From Crossiella cryophila (lineage in GTDB: Bacteria; Actinomycetota; Actinomycetes; Mycobacteriales; Pseudonocardiaceae), in NCBI RefSeq assembly GCF_014204915.1, contig NZ_JACHMH010000001.1, forward strand, positions 310,001 to 374,000: DNA of 64,000 bases. Direction: 5' to 3'. The notes under the pieces were generated by a model. It ran no database searches. It was not told the origin of the DNA and saw only the letters and a program-made list of their open reading frames with translations. This document shows, one piece after another, positions 38,975 through 46,592 of the stretch; the first letter of the stretch is position 1; each line of letters opens with the position of its first letter. A program made the translations under genes and the position numbers.

Positions 38975-39568
38975 TCAGTCCACGACCAGGCCGTGCGCGG
39001 CGGCGAAGGCGACCGCGGTGCCCAGGTCCACCCGCGCACCGACCAGCTGGGCCTGCACCAGGGCGTGCGCGTCCAGCCTTGCCTCACGCAGATCGGCCTC
39101 GCCGAGCCTGGCGCCCTGCATCCGGGCGCCCATCAGGTCCGCGCCGGTGAGGTCGGCGTGCCGCAGGTCGACCTCGACCAGGTTGGCCTCGCGGAACCGG
39201 ATGCCGCGCAGGGACAGCCTGCGCAGGTCCGCGCCGCCGAGCGCGGTCAGCGACAGGTCGGTCTCGCGCAGGGTCCACGGCCGCAGCCGGCAGCGCTCGA
39301 AGGAGGAGCCGACCAGCGAGCAGTTGTCCATTGTGGACTCACTGAACACGGTGCCGCGGAAGGTGCAGCTGCGGAAGGCACTGGCGGTGTGCCTGGACTC
39401 GCCGAGGTCGGTGCCGGCGAAGAGGCAGTCGGTGAAGGTGCAGTTCGCGGTGACCAGCCCGCGCAGGTCCGCCTCGGTGAAATCGCAGGCCACGAAGTGC
39501 CGCCCGGTCCAGCTCTGCCGCCCCAGCACCGCGTCCGCGTAGCTCTCGCCGGTGATCGTCTCGGTCAC
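38975..39568 (-). CDS. pentapeptide-repeat protein
   Basis: A 197-residue protein made largely of pentapeptide repeats of the A(D/N)Lxx type: SYADAVLGRQ, FTEADLRGLV, ANCTFTDCLF, later ADLRRLSLRG, REANLVEVDL, RHADLTGADLMGARMQGARLGEADLREARL. Such proteins form right-handed quadrilateral beta-helices; Qnr and MfpA mimic DNA and bind gyrase. The GTG start overlaps the reverse-transcriptase stop (GTGA), so the two are translationally coupled. MFS copy 2 follows 4 bp later. A role as retron effector or accessory is inference; immunity to a gyrase poison is an alternative. Confidence 0.9.
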   Translation of the reverse strand: MTETITGESYADAVLGRQSWTGRHFVACDFTEADLRGLVTANCTFTDCLFAGTDLGESRHTASAFRSCTFRGTVFSESTMDNCSLVGSSFERCRLRPWTLRETDLSLTALGGADLRRLSLRGIRFREANLVEVDLRHADLTGADLMGARMQGARLGEADLREARLDAHALVQAQLVGARVDLGTAVAFAAAHGLVVD

Positions 39569-40794
39569 GCCTGCCCCCAGTGGATGGTGTCGAAGATCGC
39601 GCGCAGCCGGGCCGCCCTGGCCGGGTGGGTGGCCCCGACCCAGCCGATCCGGCCCAGCAGGTGCGCGCGGAAGTCAGGGTGCCCGACGTGGTTCTGCGCG
39701 TCCGGGCCGGTCCGCGCGCAGTTGTGCAGCACCGCCCGCAACCGGTCGTGGTCCGCCCTGGACACCGCGGGCCGCACGTTGACCACCAGCCCGGCCAGCT
39801 TCTGCCGCTGGTGCGCGGCCGCGATCCGGGTCTTGCCGGGGTGCAGCCGGAAGCCCTCGTCCGCGGCGATCCGGCGTACCCCGGCGCGCAGCCGGTCCAC
39901 CGGGAGATCACCGGAGAAGGCCAGGTCGTCGGCGTAGCGGGTGTAGTTCGCGCCGATCCGTTCGGCCAGCCCGGCCAGTCGGCGGTCCAGCCGCGCGGCC
40001 AGCGCGTTGGCGATGGCGGGTGAGGACGGCGCGCCCTGCGGCAGGTGCGGCGTGGCCAGGCGGTGACGTTGCGCGCCGGGCGGTGCGGCCCGCAGGACCT
40101 CGGGCGGGGTGGCGGTGGTGAGCAGGCCGGTGAGGGCGACGGCGAGGTTGCCGGGGTAGCCGAGGTGGCGGAAGTAGGCGCGCAGCCGGGCGGCGGTGAT
40201 CGAGGTGAAGAACCCGGCCAGGTCGAACCGGGCGACCAGTGGCTGCCCGGCGTGCGGGGCGGCGAAGGTGGCGGCGGAACGGCCGGGCCGGAAGCCGTGC
40301 GCGGCCTCGTGCAGTGGGAGGCGGGCGAGCAGCAGGCGGTTGAGGCGGCGCTGGATCTCGGCCAGGCGGGGCTTGGGGATTTCCAGGGGGCGGTGGCCGA
40401 GCCAGTGGTGCCGGTAGTGCCGCAAAGGTGTGGCGGCACGGCGGTTCCAGGTGCGGGCGTCGGCGAACCAGTCGAGTTCGCCGGGGGTGAGGCGCAGGGC
40501 GGCGGCGAGGTCGGCCGGGGTCTCCCAGCGCGGGACGTCGGCTCGCCAGCGCGGGCGGGGTGCTGCCGCGGGCTCGACCTGGCGGGGCAGGTCGGCGAGC
40601 AGGCGGGCCAGGGCTTCGGGCGGGCCGAAGAACGGGCTGGGGCTCAGGTCGAGCAGGCGGGCGGCGAGATCCTCGGGATCGGGGTTCGGCGCGGCGTGCA
40701 ACGAGATCCCGGCCAGGCGGGTGGCCAGGGCCGGGCGGGTCCAGGCGCCGTCGAGGGCGGTGCGCGCGAGGTGCAGGAGGTCGGCGGAGGTCAT
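39565..40794 (-). CDS. retron-type reverse transcriptase
   Basis: A 409-residue reverse transcriptase from the ATG at 40794. An N-terminal helical region of about 120 residues precedes the RT fold. RT motifs: RPLEIPKPRL (137-146), HGFRPGRS (166-173), first catalytic Asp in ARFDLAGFFTSI (D191), LPQGAPSSPAIAN (251-263), active-site YTRYADD (284-290, YADD), EGFRLHPGKT, and GLVVN (335-339). The retron-specific NAxxH is FAAPH here (177-181), and VTG is LAG (333-335). No maturase or endonuclease domain, so it is not a group II intron RT. It resembles myxobacterial/actinobacterial retron RTs. A candidate msr-msd RNA lies 91-259 nt upstream. The frame is open to 40965 but that would cover the RNA. 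Confidence 0.88.
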   Translation of the reverse strand: MTSADLLHLARTALDGAWTRPALATRLAGISLHAAPNPDPEDLAARLLDLSPSPFFGPPEALARLLADLPRQVEPAAAPRPRWRADVPRWETPADLAAALRLTPGELDWFADARTWNRRAATPLRHYRHHWLGHRPLEIPKPRLAEIQRRLNRLLLARLPLHEAAHGFRPGRSAATFAAPHAGQPLVARFDLAGFFTSITAARLRAYFRHLGYPGNLAVALTGLLTTATPPEVLRAAPPGAQRHRLATPHLPQGAPSSPAIANALAARLDRRLAGLAERIGANYTRYADDLAFSGDLPVDRLRAGVRRIAADEGFRLHPGKTRIAAAHQRQKLAGLVVNVRPAVSRADHDRLRAVLHNCARTGPDAQNHVGHPDFRAHLLGRIGWVGATHPARAARLRAIFDTIHWGQA

Positions 40795-40884
40795 CCGGCG
40801 GCCGCCGGAAGTGGGCGCGGGTGGCCGACGGCAACCAGCGGCGGATGGCGGTCGGGCGCGGGTGCCGAGCGGCGGCGCCAGGTG

Positions 40885-41053
40885 TGCGGCGGGACGGGGC
40901 GACCTCTGCCATCGTGAGCCGCGTGGGGCTCGCACGCGGAGCGTGCCGATCCACGCGGGGCGCACTGACCAGCTGAAACACTGCTCCCCGGGGTATCCCC
41001 GGAGGGAAGGGCGAGCACTGGGCCACCCCTCGTCTCGCTCCCGCCCCGCCGCA
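40885..41053 (-). ncRNA. candidate retron msr-msd RNA
   Basis: On the minus strand a segment of 169 nt starts with TGCGGCGGGGCGGG (41053-41040) and ends with CCCGTCCCGCCGCA (40898-40885). These pair over 14 positions with one G-U; with one bulged A the pairing extends four more (GCGA/TCGC). AGCGAGA follows the first arm directly, as after a1 in retron Ec86, where the G of AGC is the branching base (here 41038). Inside are a GC-rich hairpin at 40984-41004 and a nested hairpin at 40919-40958 (arms CCGCGTGG/CCACGCGG outside, GCACGC/GCGTGC inside), suited to an msd stem. Predicted, not proven. Confidence 0.6.
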
Positions 41054-41064
41054 CCCCGGTGACG

Positions 41065-42099
41065 CTAGCCGCTACCCCCGACAGGCGGCGCGGTGCTCCC
41101 CCTGGGCTCCAGCCTGGGCAGCTCGTCCTGCACGTCCTGCGCGGGCAGTCCGCCGACCAGTCCCAGTAATCGCCGGGCGGCCCTGGCGCCGAAGGCCGCG
41201 GTGTCCCTGACCAGCGCGGTGAGCTGCGGGTGGGTCAGGCGGCAGAGCGCGGAGTCGTCCCAGGCCACGATGGACAGCTCGGCAGGCACCCGCACGCCGA
41301 GTTTGCTGGCCTCGCTCATGCCGGCCACCGCCATCACGTCGTTGTCGTAGATGACCGCGGTGGGGCGTTCGGGCGCGGTGAGCAGCCTGCGGGTGGCCCC
41401 TGCCCCGGCCTCCACGCTGTAGTCGGTGGCCAGCGAGGGTTCGGCGGTCAGGCCGTGCCGCTGCATGGCCTGCTGGAAGGAGCGCACCCGGCGCTCGGTG
41501 TGGATCAGCCTGGGCAGTCCGGCGATATGCGCGATCCGGCGGTGGCCCAGGCCGACCAGGTGATCGACGATGGCGCCCATCGCGGCCGCGTCGTCCACCC
41601 AGATGCTGGGCGTGCCGCCGGGGCACGGGCCTCCTATCACCAGTGCGGGCACGCCGAGTTTGGCCAGCAGCGCCGGGCGCGGATCGACCAGCCGGGGATC
41701 CACCACGAGCAGTCCGGCCACCCGGCGCTCGGCCCACCAGCGGCGGTACAGCTCGCATTCGGCGGAAAGGTCCTCGACCACCTGGAAGAGCAACGCGGTG
41801 GAACTGCGGGCCAGTGCGGTCTGAATTCCGGAGACCAGCTGCAGGAAGAATGGCTCGACACCCAGCGTGGCGGCCGGTCTGGCGAACACCAGGCCCACCA
41901 CGTCGGTCTTGGCCGCGGACAGCGCGCGGGCCGCGCTGTTCGGCCGCCAGTCCAGATCCTCGGCCACCTTCAGGATTCGGCGGCGAGTCTCCTCCGACAC
42001 GCCGGGCCGGTTGTTGAGCGCGAACGAGACCGCGCTCTCCGAGACCCCCGCGGCGCGGGCGATGTCCCTGATGGTGACCCGTCTGGCCGCTGCCTCCAC
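41065..42099 (-). CDS. LacI-family transcriptional regulator
   Basis: A 344-residue regulator. The N-terminal HTH is VTIRDIARAAGVSESAVSFA with hinge LNNRPGVSEETRRRIL; the C-terminal periplasmic-binding-like domain follows. I choose the GTG at 42099 because GGGAGGTG lies about ten bases before it; the longer frame to 42183 has no support. It is divergent from the sugar transporter/glycosidase operon at 42298, which it likely represses. A 20-bp inverted repeat (42128-42147) lies between them. Its 3' end is 12 bp from the retron RNA candidate. Confidence 0.92.
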   Translation of the reverse strand: MEAAARRVTIRDIARAAGVSESAVSFALNNRPGVSEETRRRILKVAEDLDWRPNSAARALSAAKTDVVGLVFARPAATLGVEPFFLQLVSGIQTALARSSTALLFQVVEDLSAECELYRRWWAERRVAGLLVVDPRLVDPRPALLAKLGVPALVIGGPCPGGTPSIWVDDAAAMGAIVDHLVGLGHRRIAHIAGLPRLIHTERRVRSFQQAMQRHGLTAEPSLATDYSVEAGAGATRRLLTAPERPTAVIYDNDVMAVAGMSEASKLGVRVPAELSIVAWDDSALCRLTHPQLTALVRDTAAFGARAARRLLGLVGGLPAQDVQDELPRLEPRGSTAPPVGGSG

Positions 42100-42127
42100 C
42101 GGGTGGACACCTCCCGAAGTAAAGCGG

Positions 42128-42147
42128 TTTATCGATTCCGAGATAAA
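42128..42147. promoter_or_regulatory. candidate LacI operator
   Basis: TTTATC and GATAAA flank 8 bp, just upstream of the LacI regulator start, in an AT-rich island. On the other side, TTGACG (42232-42237) is a possible -35 for the transporter operon, with a weak -10 (CAATTT) 17 bp further. Confidence 0.45.
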
Positions 42148-42297
42148 GCGCATTAGTTCCGGCACTGTCGCGCGGGTGAACACGGCCTGTCAAGCACTGG
42201 ACAAGAAAGTGGACAGGGCTACTCTCCGGTGTTGACGCAGCCCGACCGACAGCGCAATTTTCACCCCACCTGGAAACCCGCCGAAGGAGTTCTCGTC

Positions 42298-43611
42298 ATG
42301 CGCCTTGCCAGAGGGTCGACAACGGTGTTGGCCGCGATGACGGCGGCGGTGCTCGCGCTGTCCGGCTGTGGACTCGGCGGTTCGGGGACCCAACCCGGGA
42401 ACCAGTCGGTCACCGGTGAGATCAAGGGGCAGGTCAGCTTCCAGACCTGGAACCTCAAGAGCAAGTTCGGCGACTACTTCACCGGCCTGATCGCCGAGTT
42501 CGAGAAGCAGCACCCCGGCACCAAGATCGAGTGGCTGGACCAGCCCGCGGACGGCTACGCGGACAAGCTGAGCGCGGACGCCACCGCGGGCACGCTGCCC
42601 GACATCATGAACCTCTCGCCCGACCTGGCCTACCCGCTGTACCAGAAGAAGCTGCTGCTCGACCTGGACACCGCGGCCCCGGAGGCGAAGAAGGACTACC
42701 TGCCCAACGCCTGGGCCGGGTACGTGATGCCCTCGGCCGACCCGGCGCTGCGCCGCAACGCGAGCTTCCCCTGGTACCTCAACACCGGCCCGTACTTCTA
42801 CAACAAGCAGCTCTTCGGCCAGAACGGCCTGGACCCGAACAAGCCGCCGAAGACCTACGACGAGCTGAAGGAACAGGCACTGCGGCTGGCCAGTGTCAGC
42901 GGCGGCAAGGTCGCCATGCTCGGCCAGACCCCCGGCATCGAGGACTTCGGCCTCTTCGGCGTGCCGCTGATGGACGAGGGCGGCACCAAGTTCACCTACA
43001 ACGACACAAAGGGCGTGCAGCTGCTCGAGCTGTACAAGGCCATGTACGACGCCAAGGCACTGCTGCCGGAGGCGCTCTCGGCCACCTACACCGGCGCCGG
43101 CGCGAAGTTCCTCGCCCAGCAGATCGCACTGTCCTCGGGCAGCGCCTACGACCTGCAGAAGTTCCGCACCGACGCGCCCGGCCTGTACGCCAACATCGGC
43201 ATCACCGAGCCGATGAGCAACACCGGCAAGGCCAACATGTACCTGCAGGGCCTGTCCATCGCCGCGCAGAGCAAGAACAAGCCGACCGCGATCGCCTTCG
43301 CCCGCTTCGTCACCAACGCCAAGAACCAGCTCGCCTTCGCCAAGATCGTCACGGTCTTCCCGAGCACCGCCGGCACCCTGGACGACGGCTTCTTCACCGC
43401 CGAGGACGGCACCGACGTCGGCCGGGTCCGGGTGGCCGCGGCCAAGCAGCTGGCCAACGCGGTCAACTACACCCCGGTGCAGCTCTCCGACCAGATGAAG
43501 ACCATCCTGCGCAACGAGATCGCCAACGCCATGCTGGGCAAGCAGTCCGCGAAGCAGGCACTGGACAACGCGGTCGCGCAGAGCGACAAGCTGTTGCGCC
43601 CCAATGGCTGA
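42298..43611 (+). CDS. sugar ABC transporter substrate-binding lipoprotein
   Basis: A 437-residue extracellular binding protein of the carbohydrate family 1. The signal peptide ends in lipobox LSGC. VSFQTWNLKSKFGDYFTGLI, then FEKQHPGTKIEWLDQPADGY, and LPDIMNLSPDLAYPLYQK are typical. The ATG at 42298 has GAAGGAG nine bases upstream. First gene of a six-gene operon with two permeases, GH5-like, GH38 and GH18 enzymes. Mannose-containing oligosaccharide is the inferred ligand. Confidence 0.92.
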   Translation: MRLARGSTTVLAAMTAAVLALSGCGLGGSGTQPGNQSVTGEIKGQVSFQTWNLKSKFGDYFTGLIAEFEKQHPGTKIEWLDQPADGYADKLSADATAGTLPDIMNLSPDLAYPLYQKKLLLDLDTAAPEAKKDYLPNAWAGYVMPSADPALRRNASFPWYLNTGPYFYNKQLFGQNGLDPNKPPKTYDELKEQALRLASVSGGKVAMLGQTPGIEDFGLFGVPLMDEGGTKFTYNDTKGVQLLELYKAMYDAKALLPEALSATYTGAGAKFLAQQIALSSGSAYDLQKFRTDAPGLYANIGITEPMSNTGKANMYLQGLSIAAQSKNKPTAIAFARFVTNAKNQLAFAKIVTVFPSTAGTLDDGFFTAEDGTDVGRVRVAAAKQLANAVNYTPVQLSDQMKTILRNEIANAMLGKQSAKQALDNAVAQSDKLLRPNG

Positions 43612-44521
43612 GCTAGTCCAGGGGGCGCGGCGACGCAAGCCGCTCAAGCGGGAGTGGTGGCTGACGCCCTGGCTGTTCCTCGCGCCCGGCCTGGCGGTGG
43701 TGCTGCTGTTCAGCGTCTACCCGTTCCTCAACACGGTGCTGCTGTCCTTCACCAACGCGACCGCGCTCGGCGGCGGAGAGTTCACCGGGGCGGACAACTT
43801 CGCCAGGATGCTGGACGATCCGCAGTTCTGGACCGCGATCACCAACTCCTCGCTGTACGTGGTCGGGGTGGTGCCGCCGCTGGTGATCCTGCCGCTGCTG
43901 CTGGCGTTGCTGGTGCAGAAGCAGGTGCCGGGCATCACCTTCTTCCGCTCGGCCTTCTACACCCCGGTGGTCGCCTCCATCGTGGTGGTCGGGCTGATCT
44001 GGACCTGGCTGCTGGACAGCCGCGGTCTGGTGAACAGCCTGTTGCAGGGTTTGCAGATCATCTCCGAGCCGATCCCCTTCCTCACCGACGAGACGCTGCT
44101 GCTGATCAGCGCGATGGTCGTGACGGTGTGGAAGGGCCTGGGCTACTACATGATCATCTACTTGGCCGCGCTGGCGAACGTGCCCAAGGAACTGCACGAG
44201 GCGGCCGAGGTGGACGGGGCAGGGCCGATCCGCCGGTTCTTCTCCATCACCGTGCCCACCATCCGCTCGACCATGGTGCTGGTGGCCGCGCTGTCCGCGG
44301 TGGCCGCCTTCCGGGTGTTCTCCGAGATCTTCATCCTCTCCGGCAACTCCGGCGGGCCCGGCGGCGCGGACATCACGCTGGTGATGCTGATGCGCCAGAC
44401 CGCCACCGGCCTCAACGGCGACCTCGGCTACGCCTCCGCGCTGAGCCTGGTGCTGTTCGTGCTCACCCTCGGCCTGATGTTGCTGGTGCTGCGGCTGAAC
44501 CGGAAGGAGGACGAGGCGTGA
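43604..44521 (+). CDS. sugar ABC transporter permease 1 (MalF-type)
   Basis: A 305-residue membrane protein with six transmembrane segments. The N-terminus overlaps the binding-protein stop by 8 bp. EAA loop: ANVPKELHEAAEVDGAGPIR. It forms the channel with the next gene product. No ATPase gene is present in the locus, so a shared MsiK-type ATPase is expected. Confidence 0.93.
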   Translation: MAELVQGARRRKPLKREWWLTPWLFLAPGLAVVLLFSVYPFLNTVLLSFTNATALGGGEFTGADNFARMLDDPQFWTAITNSSLYVVGVVPPLVILPLLLALLVQKQVPGITFFRSAFYTPVVASIVVVGLIWTWLLDSRGLVNSLLQGLQIISEPIPFLTDETLLLISAMVVTVWKGLGYYMIIYLAALANVPKELHEAAEVDGAGPIRRFFSITVPTIRSTMVLVAALSAVAAFRVFSEIFILSGNSGGPGGADITLVMLMRQTATGLNGDLGYASALSLVLFVLTLGLMLLVLRLNRKEDEA

Positions 44522-45336
44522 GGATCCGGCTCGTGCTCCGCTACCTGGTGCTGGTGGCGGTGCTGCTGCTGGCCATCGGCCCGTTCCTGTGGCAACTGTC
44601 CACCTCGCTCAAGGGCGTCGGCGAGGACATCTACAGCTACCCGCCCGCCTTCCTGCCCAGCGATCCGACGCTGGCCAACTTCGGCAAGGTCGCCGACGTG
44701 GTCCCGGTGTGGGACTTCGCGCTGAACTCGCTGATGGTGGCCAGCGCGAACGTGGTGCTCAACTGCCTCGGCGCGGCCATGGCCGGATACGCCTTGTCCC
44801 GCATGCGTTTTCGCGGCCGGGGCTTCGCGGTGCTGGCCTTCCTGCTGGCGCTGCTGGTGCCCGGTGAGGCGATCCTGGTCTCGCTGTTCCTGATGATGCG
44901 CAGCCTCAACCTGGCCGACACGCTGGTCGCGGTGGTGCTGCCGGGGGCGATCGGCGCGCTCAACGTGTTGCTGATGCGCAACGCCTTCAGCGCGCTGCCC
45001 GCGGCGGTGGAGGAGGCCGCGGTGATCGACGGGGCGAACGCCTGGCAGCGGTTCACCCGGATCGCGCTGCCCTCGGTGAAGGGCTCGGTGGCCGTGGTGG
45101 CGATCTTCTCCTTCATGTTCAGCTGGGACGACTTCCTGTGGCCGTTGATCGTGCTGAGCAACCCGGAGAACTACACGCTCACCATCGGCCTCAACTACCT
45201 CAAGGGCACCTTCGCCCTTGACCAGCGGCTGGTCGCGGCGGGCACCATCATCGCCGTCGCGCCGCTGATCCTGATGTTCGTGAGCCTGCAGCGGTACTTC
45301 TTCCGCGGGGTCGGTGAGGGGGCGGTGAAGGGTTGA
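44518..45336 (+). CDS. sugar ABC transporter permease 2 (MalG-type)
   Basis: A 272-residue permease from the GTG at 44518, overlapping the previous stop by 4 bp (GTGA). Six membrane segments; EAA loop: SALPAAVEEAAVIDGANAWQ. Partner of the preceding permease. Confidence 0.93.
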   Translation: MRIRLVLRYLVLVAVLLLAIGPFLWQLSTSLKGVGEDIYSYPPAFLPSDPTLANFGKVADVVPVWDFALNSLMVASANVVLNCLGAAMAGYALSRMRFRGRGFAVLAFLLALLVPGEAILVSLFLMMRSLNLADTLVAVVLPGAIGALNVLLMRNAFSALPAAVEEAAVIDGANAWQRFTRIALPSVKGSVAVVAIFSFMFSWDDFLWPLIVLSNPENYTLTIGLNYLKGTFALDQRLVAAGTIIAVAPLILMFVSLQRYFFRGVGEGAVKG

Positions 45337-45338
45337 GC

Positions 45339-46592
45339 GTGCGATTCGGCGTCAACTACACACCTGCGCGGGGCTGGTTCTTCCACTGGCTGGACTTCGA
45401 TCTGGACGCGGTGCGGCGGGACCTGGACTCGATCGCGGGCCTCGGCCTGGACCACATCCGGGTGTTCCCGCTGTGGCCGGTGTTCCAGCCGAACCGGAAC
45501 CTGGTGCGCGCCAACGCGATCCGGGATCTGCTGGCGGTGGTGGACGCGGCGGCCGAACGCGGTCTGGACGTGGCCGTGGACGGGTTGCAGGGCCACCTGT
45601 CCAGCTTCGACTTCCGTCCATCGTGGACGGTGAGCTGGCACCGGCGGAACATGTTCACCGACCCGGATGTCGTTGCCGGGGAAGCCTTCTACCTCAACAC
45701 GCTGGCCACCGCGCTGGCCGATCGGCCGAACTTCCTCGGTATGACGCTGGGCAACGAGGTCAACCAGTTCTCCGACAAACCGCACCCGGACCCGGATCCC
45801 GTCGGCGTGGACGAAGCCGAGTCGTGGCTGCACCGGTTGCTGGCGGCCTGTGAGGACGGCGCGCCAGGGAAGTTCCACACGCACTGCGCCTACGACGCGG
45901 TGTGGTTGCAGGACGGGCATCCGTTCACCCCGGCGCACGCGGCCCGGATCGGCGCGGCCACCAACGTGCACTCCTGGGTGTTCAACGGCACCGCGCAGCG
46001 CTACGGCGGTGACTCCGCGGCCACCGCGCACTACGCCGAGTACCAGGTCGAACTGGCCGCCGCCTGGGCCACTGATCCGGCGCACCCGGTGTGGTTGCAG
46101 GAGGTCGGCGCGCCCGCCCCGCACATCCCGGCCGAGCGCGCAGGCGAGTTCGCCGCGGCCACCGTGGCCAACGCGCTGTCCTGCCCCAACCTGTGGGGCA
46201 TCACCTGGTGGTGCTCGCACGACGTGAGCCGGGAGCTGGCCGACTTCCCGGAGCTGGAGTACGGGCTCGGCCTGTTCACCAACGACAACCAGCGCAAACC
46301 CGCGGGGCAGGCCATCGCGGACGCGGTCGCCGCGCAGAAAACCGCGCCCGCCCAACGGATTCCGCGCAAGACCGCGCTGGTGCTCGACGTCGGCGACGAG
46401 CACACCGCGCCCGCCAGGTCCACCTGTGGTCCCGGCGGGGAGTTCTTCGAGGCCTGGCTGCGCCTGGCGCGGCAGGGGGCCCGACCAGCCGTCGTGCGCG
46501 CATCGGTCGCACACGACGCCGAACACCTTGCCGCCCGCGGCATCTCCGAGGTTGTGCACGTGCCGGACGTCTGGAGTAGCAAGCATGCATGA
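45339..46592 (+). CDS. glycoside hydrolase (GH5-like, mannanase-type TIM barrel)
   Basis: About 417 residues, cytoplasmic (no signal peptide), from the GTG at 45339; GAAGGG six bases before supports it, a TTG at 45333 is an alternative. The TIM barrel has GLDHIRVFPLWPVFQPN near the start, GMTLGNEVNQF containing the likely acid/base Glu (strand 4 NE), and WLQEVGAPAP with the likely nucleophile Glu. Resembles GH5-type cellulase/mannanase folds. It may act on imported manno-oligosaccharides. The exact GH family is not certain. Confidence 0.75.
   Translation: MRFGVNYTPARGWFFHWLDFDLDAVRRDLDSIAGLGLDHIRVFPLWPVFQPNRNLVRANAIRDLLAVVDAAAERGLDVAVDGLQGHLSSFDFRPSWTVSWHRRNMFTDPDVVAGEAFYLNTLATALADRPNFLGMTLGNEVNQFSDKPHPDPDPVGVDEAESWLHRLLAACEDGAPGKFHTHCAYDAVWLQDGHPFTPAHAARIGAATNVHSWVFNGTAQRYGGDSAATAHYAEYQVELAAAWATDPAHPVWLQEVGAPAPHIPAERAGEFAAATVANALSCPNLWGITWWCSHDVSRELADFPELEYGLGLFTNDNQRKPAGQAIADAVAAQKTAPAQRIPRKTALVLDVGDEHTAPARSTCGPGGEFFEAWLRLARQGARPAVVRASVAHDAEHLAARGISEVVHVPDVWSSKHA

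Noticed and set aside
37783-39087. MFS copy 2 starting at 39087
   Set aside because: The extra 39 residues overlap the pentapeptide gene and are not hydrophobic; the GTG at 38970 matches the start of the paralogue.
39565-40794. Group II intron maturase or diversity-generating retroelement RT
   Set aside because: No maturase or HNH domain, no intron RNA ends, no template/variable repeat pair seen; motif spacing is that of retron RTs.
40795-40965. Longer reverse-transcriptase start at 40965
   Set aside because: The added residues are Arg/Pro/Ala-rich without RT similarity, and they would cover the structured RNA region; the ATG at 40794 gives a normal retron-RT N-terminus.
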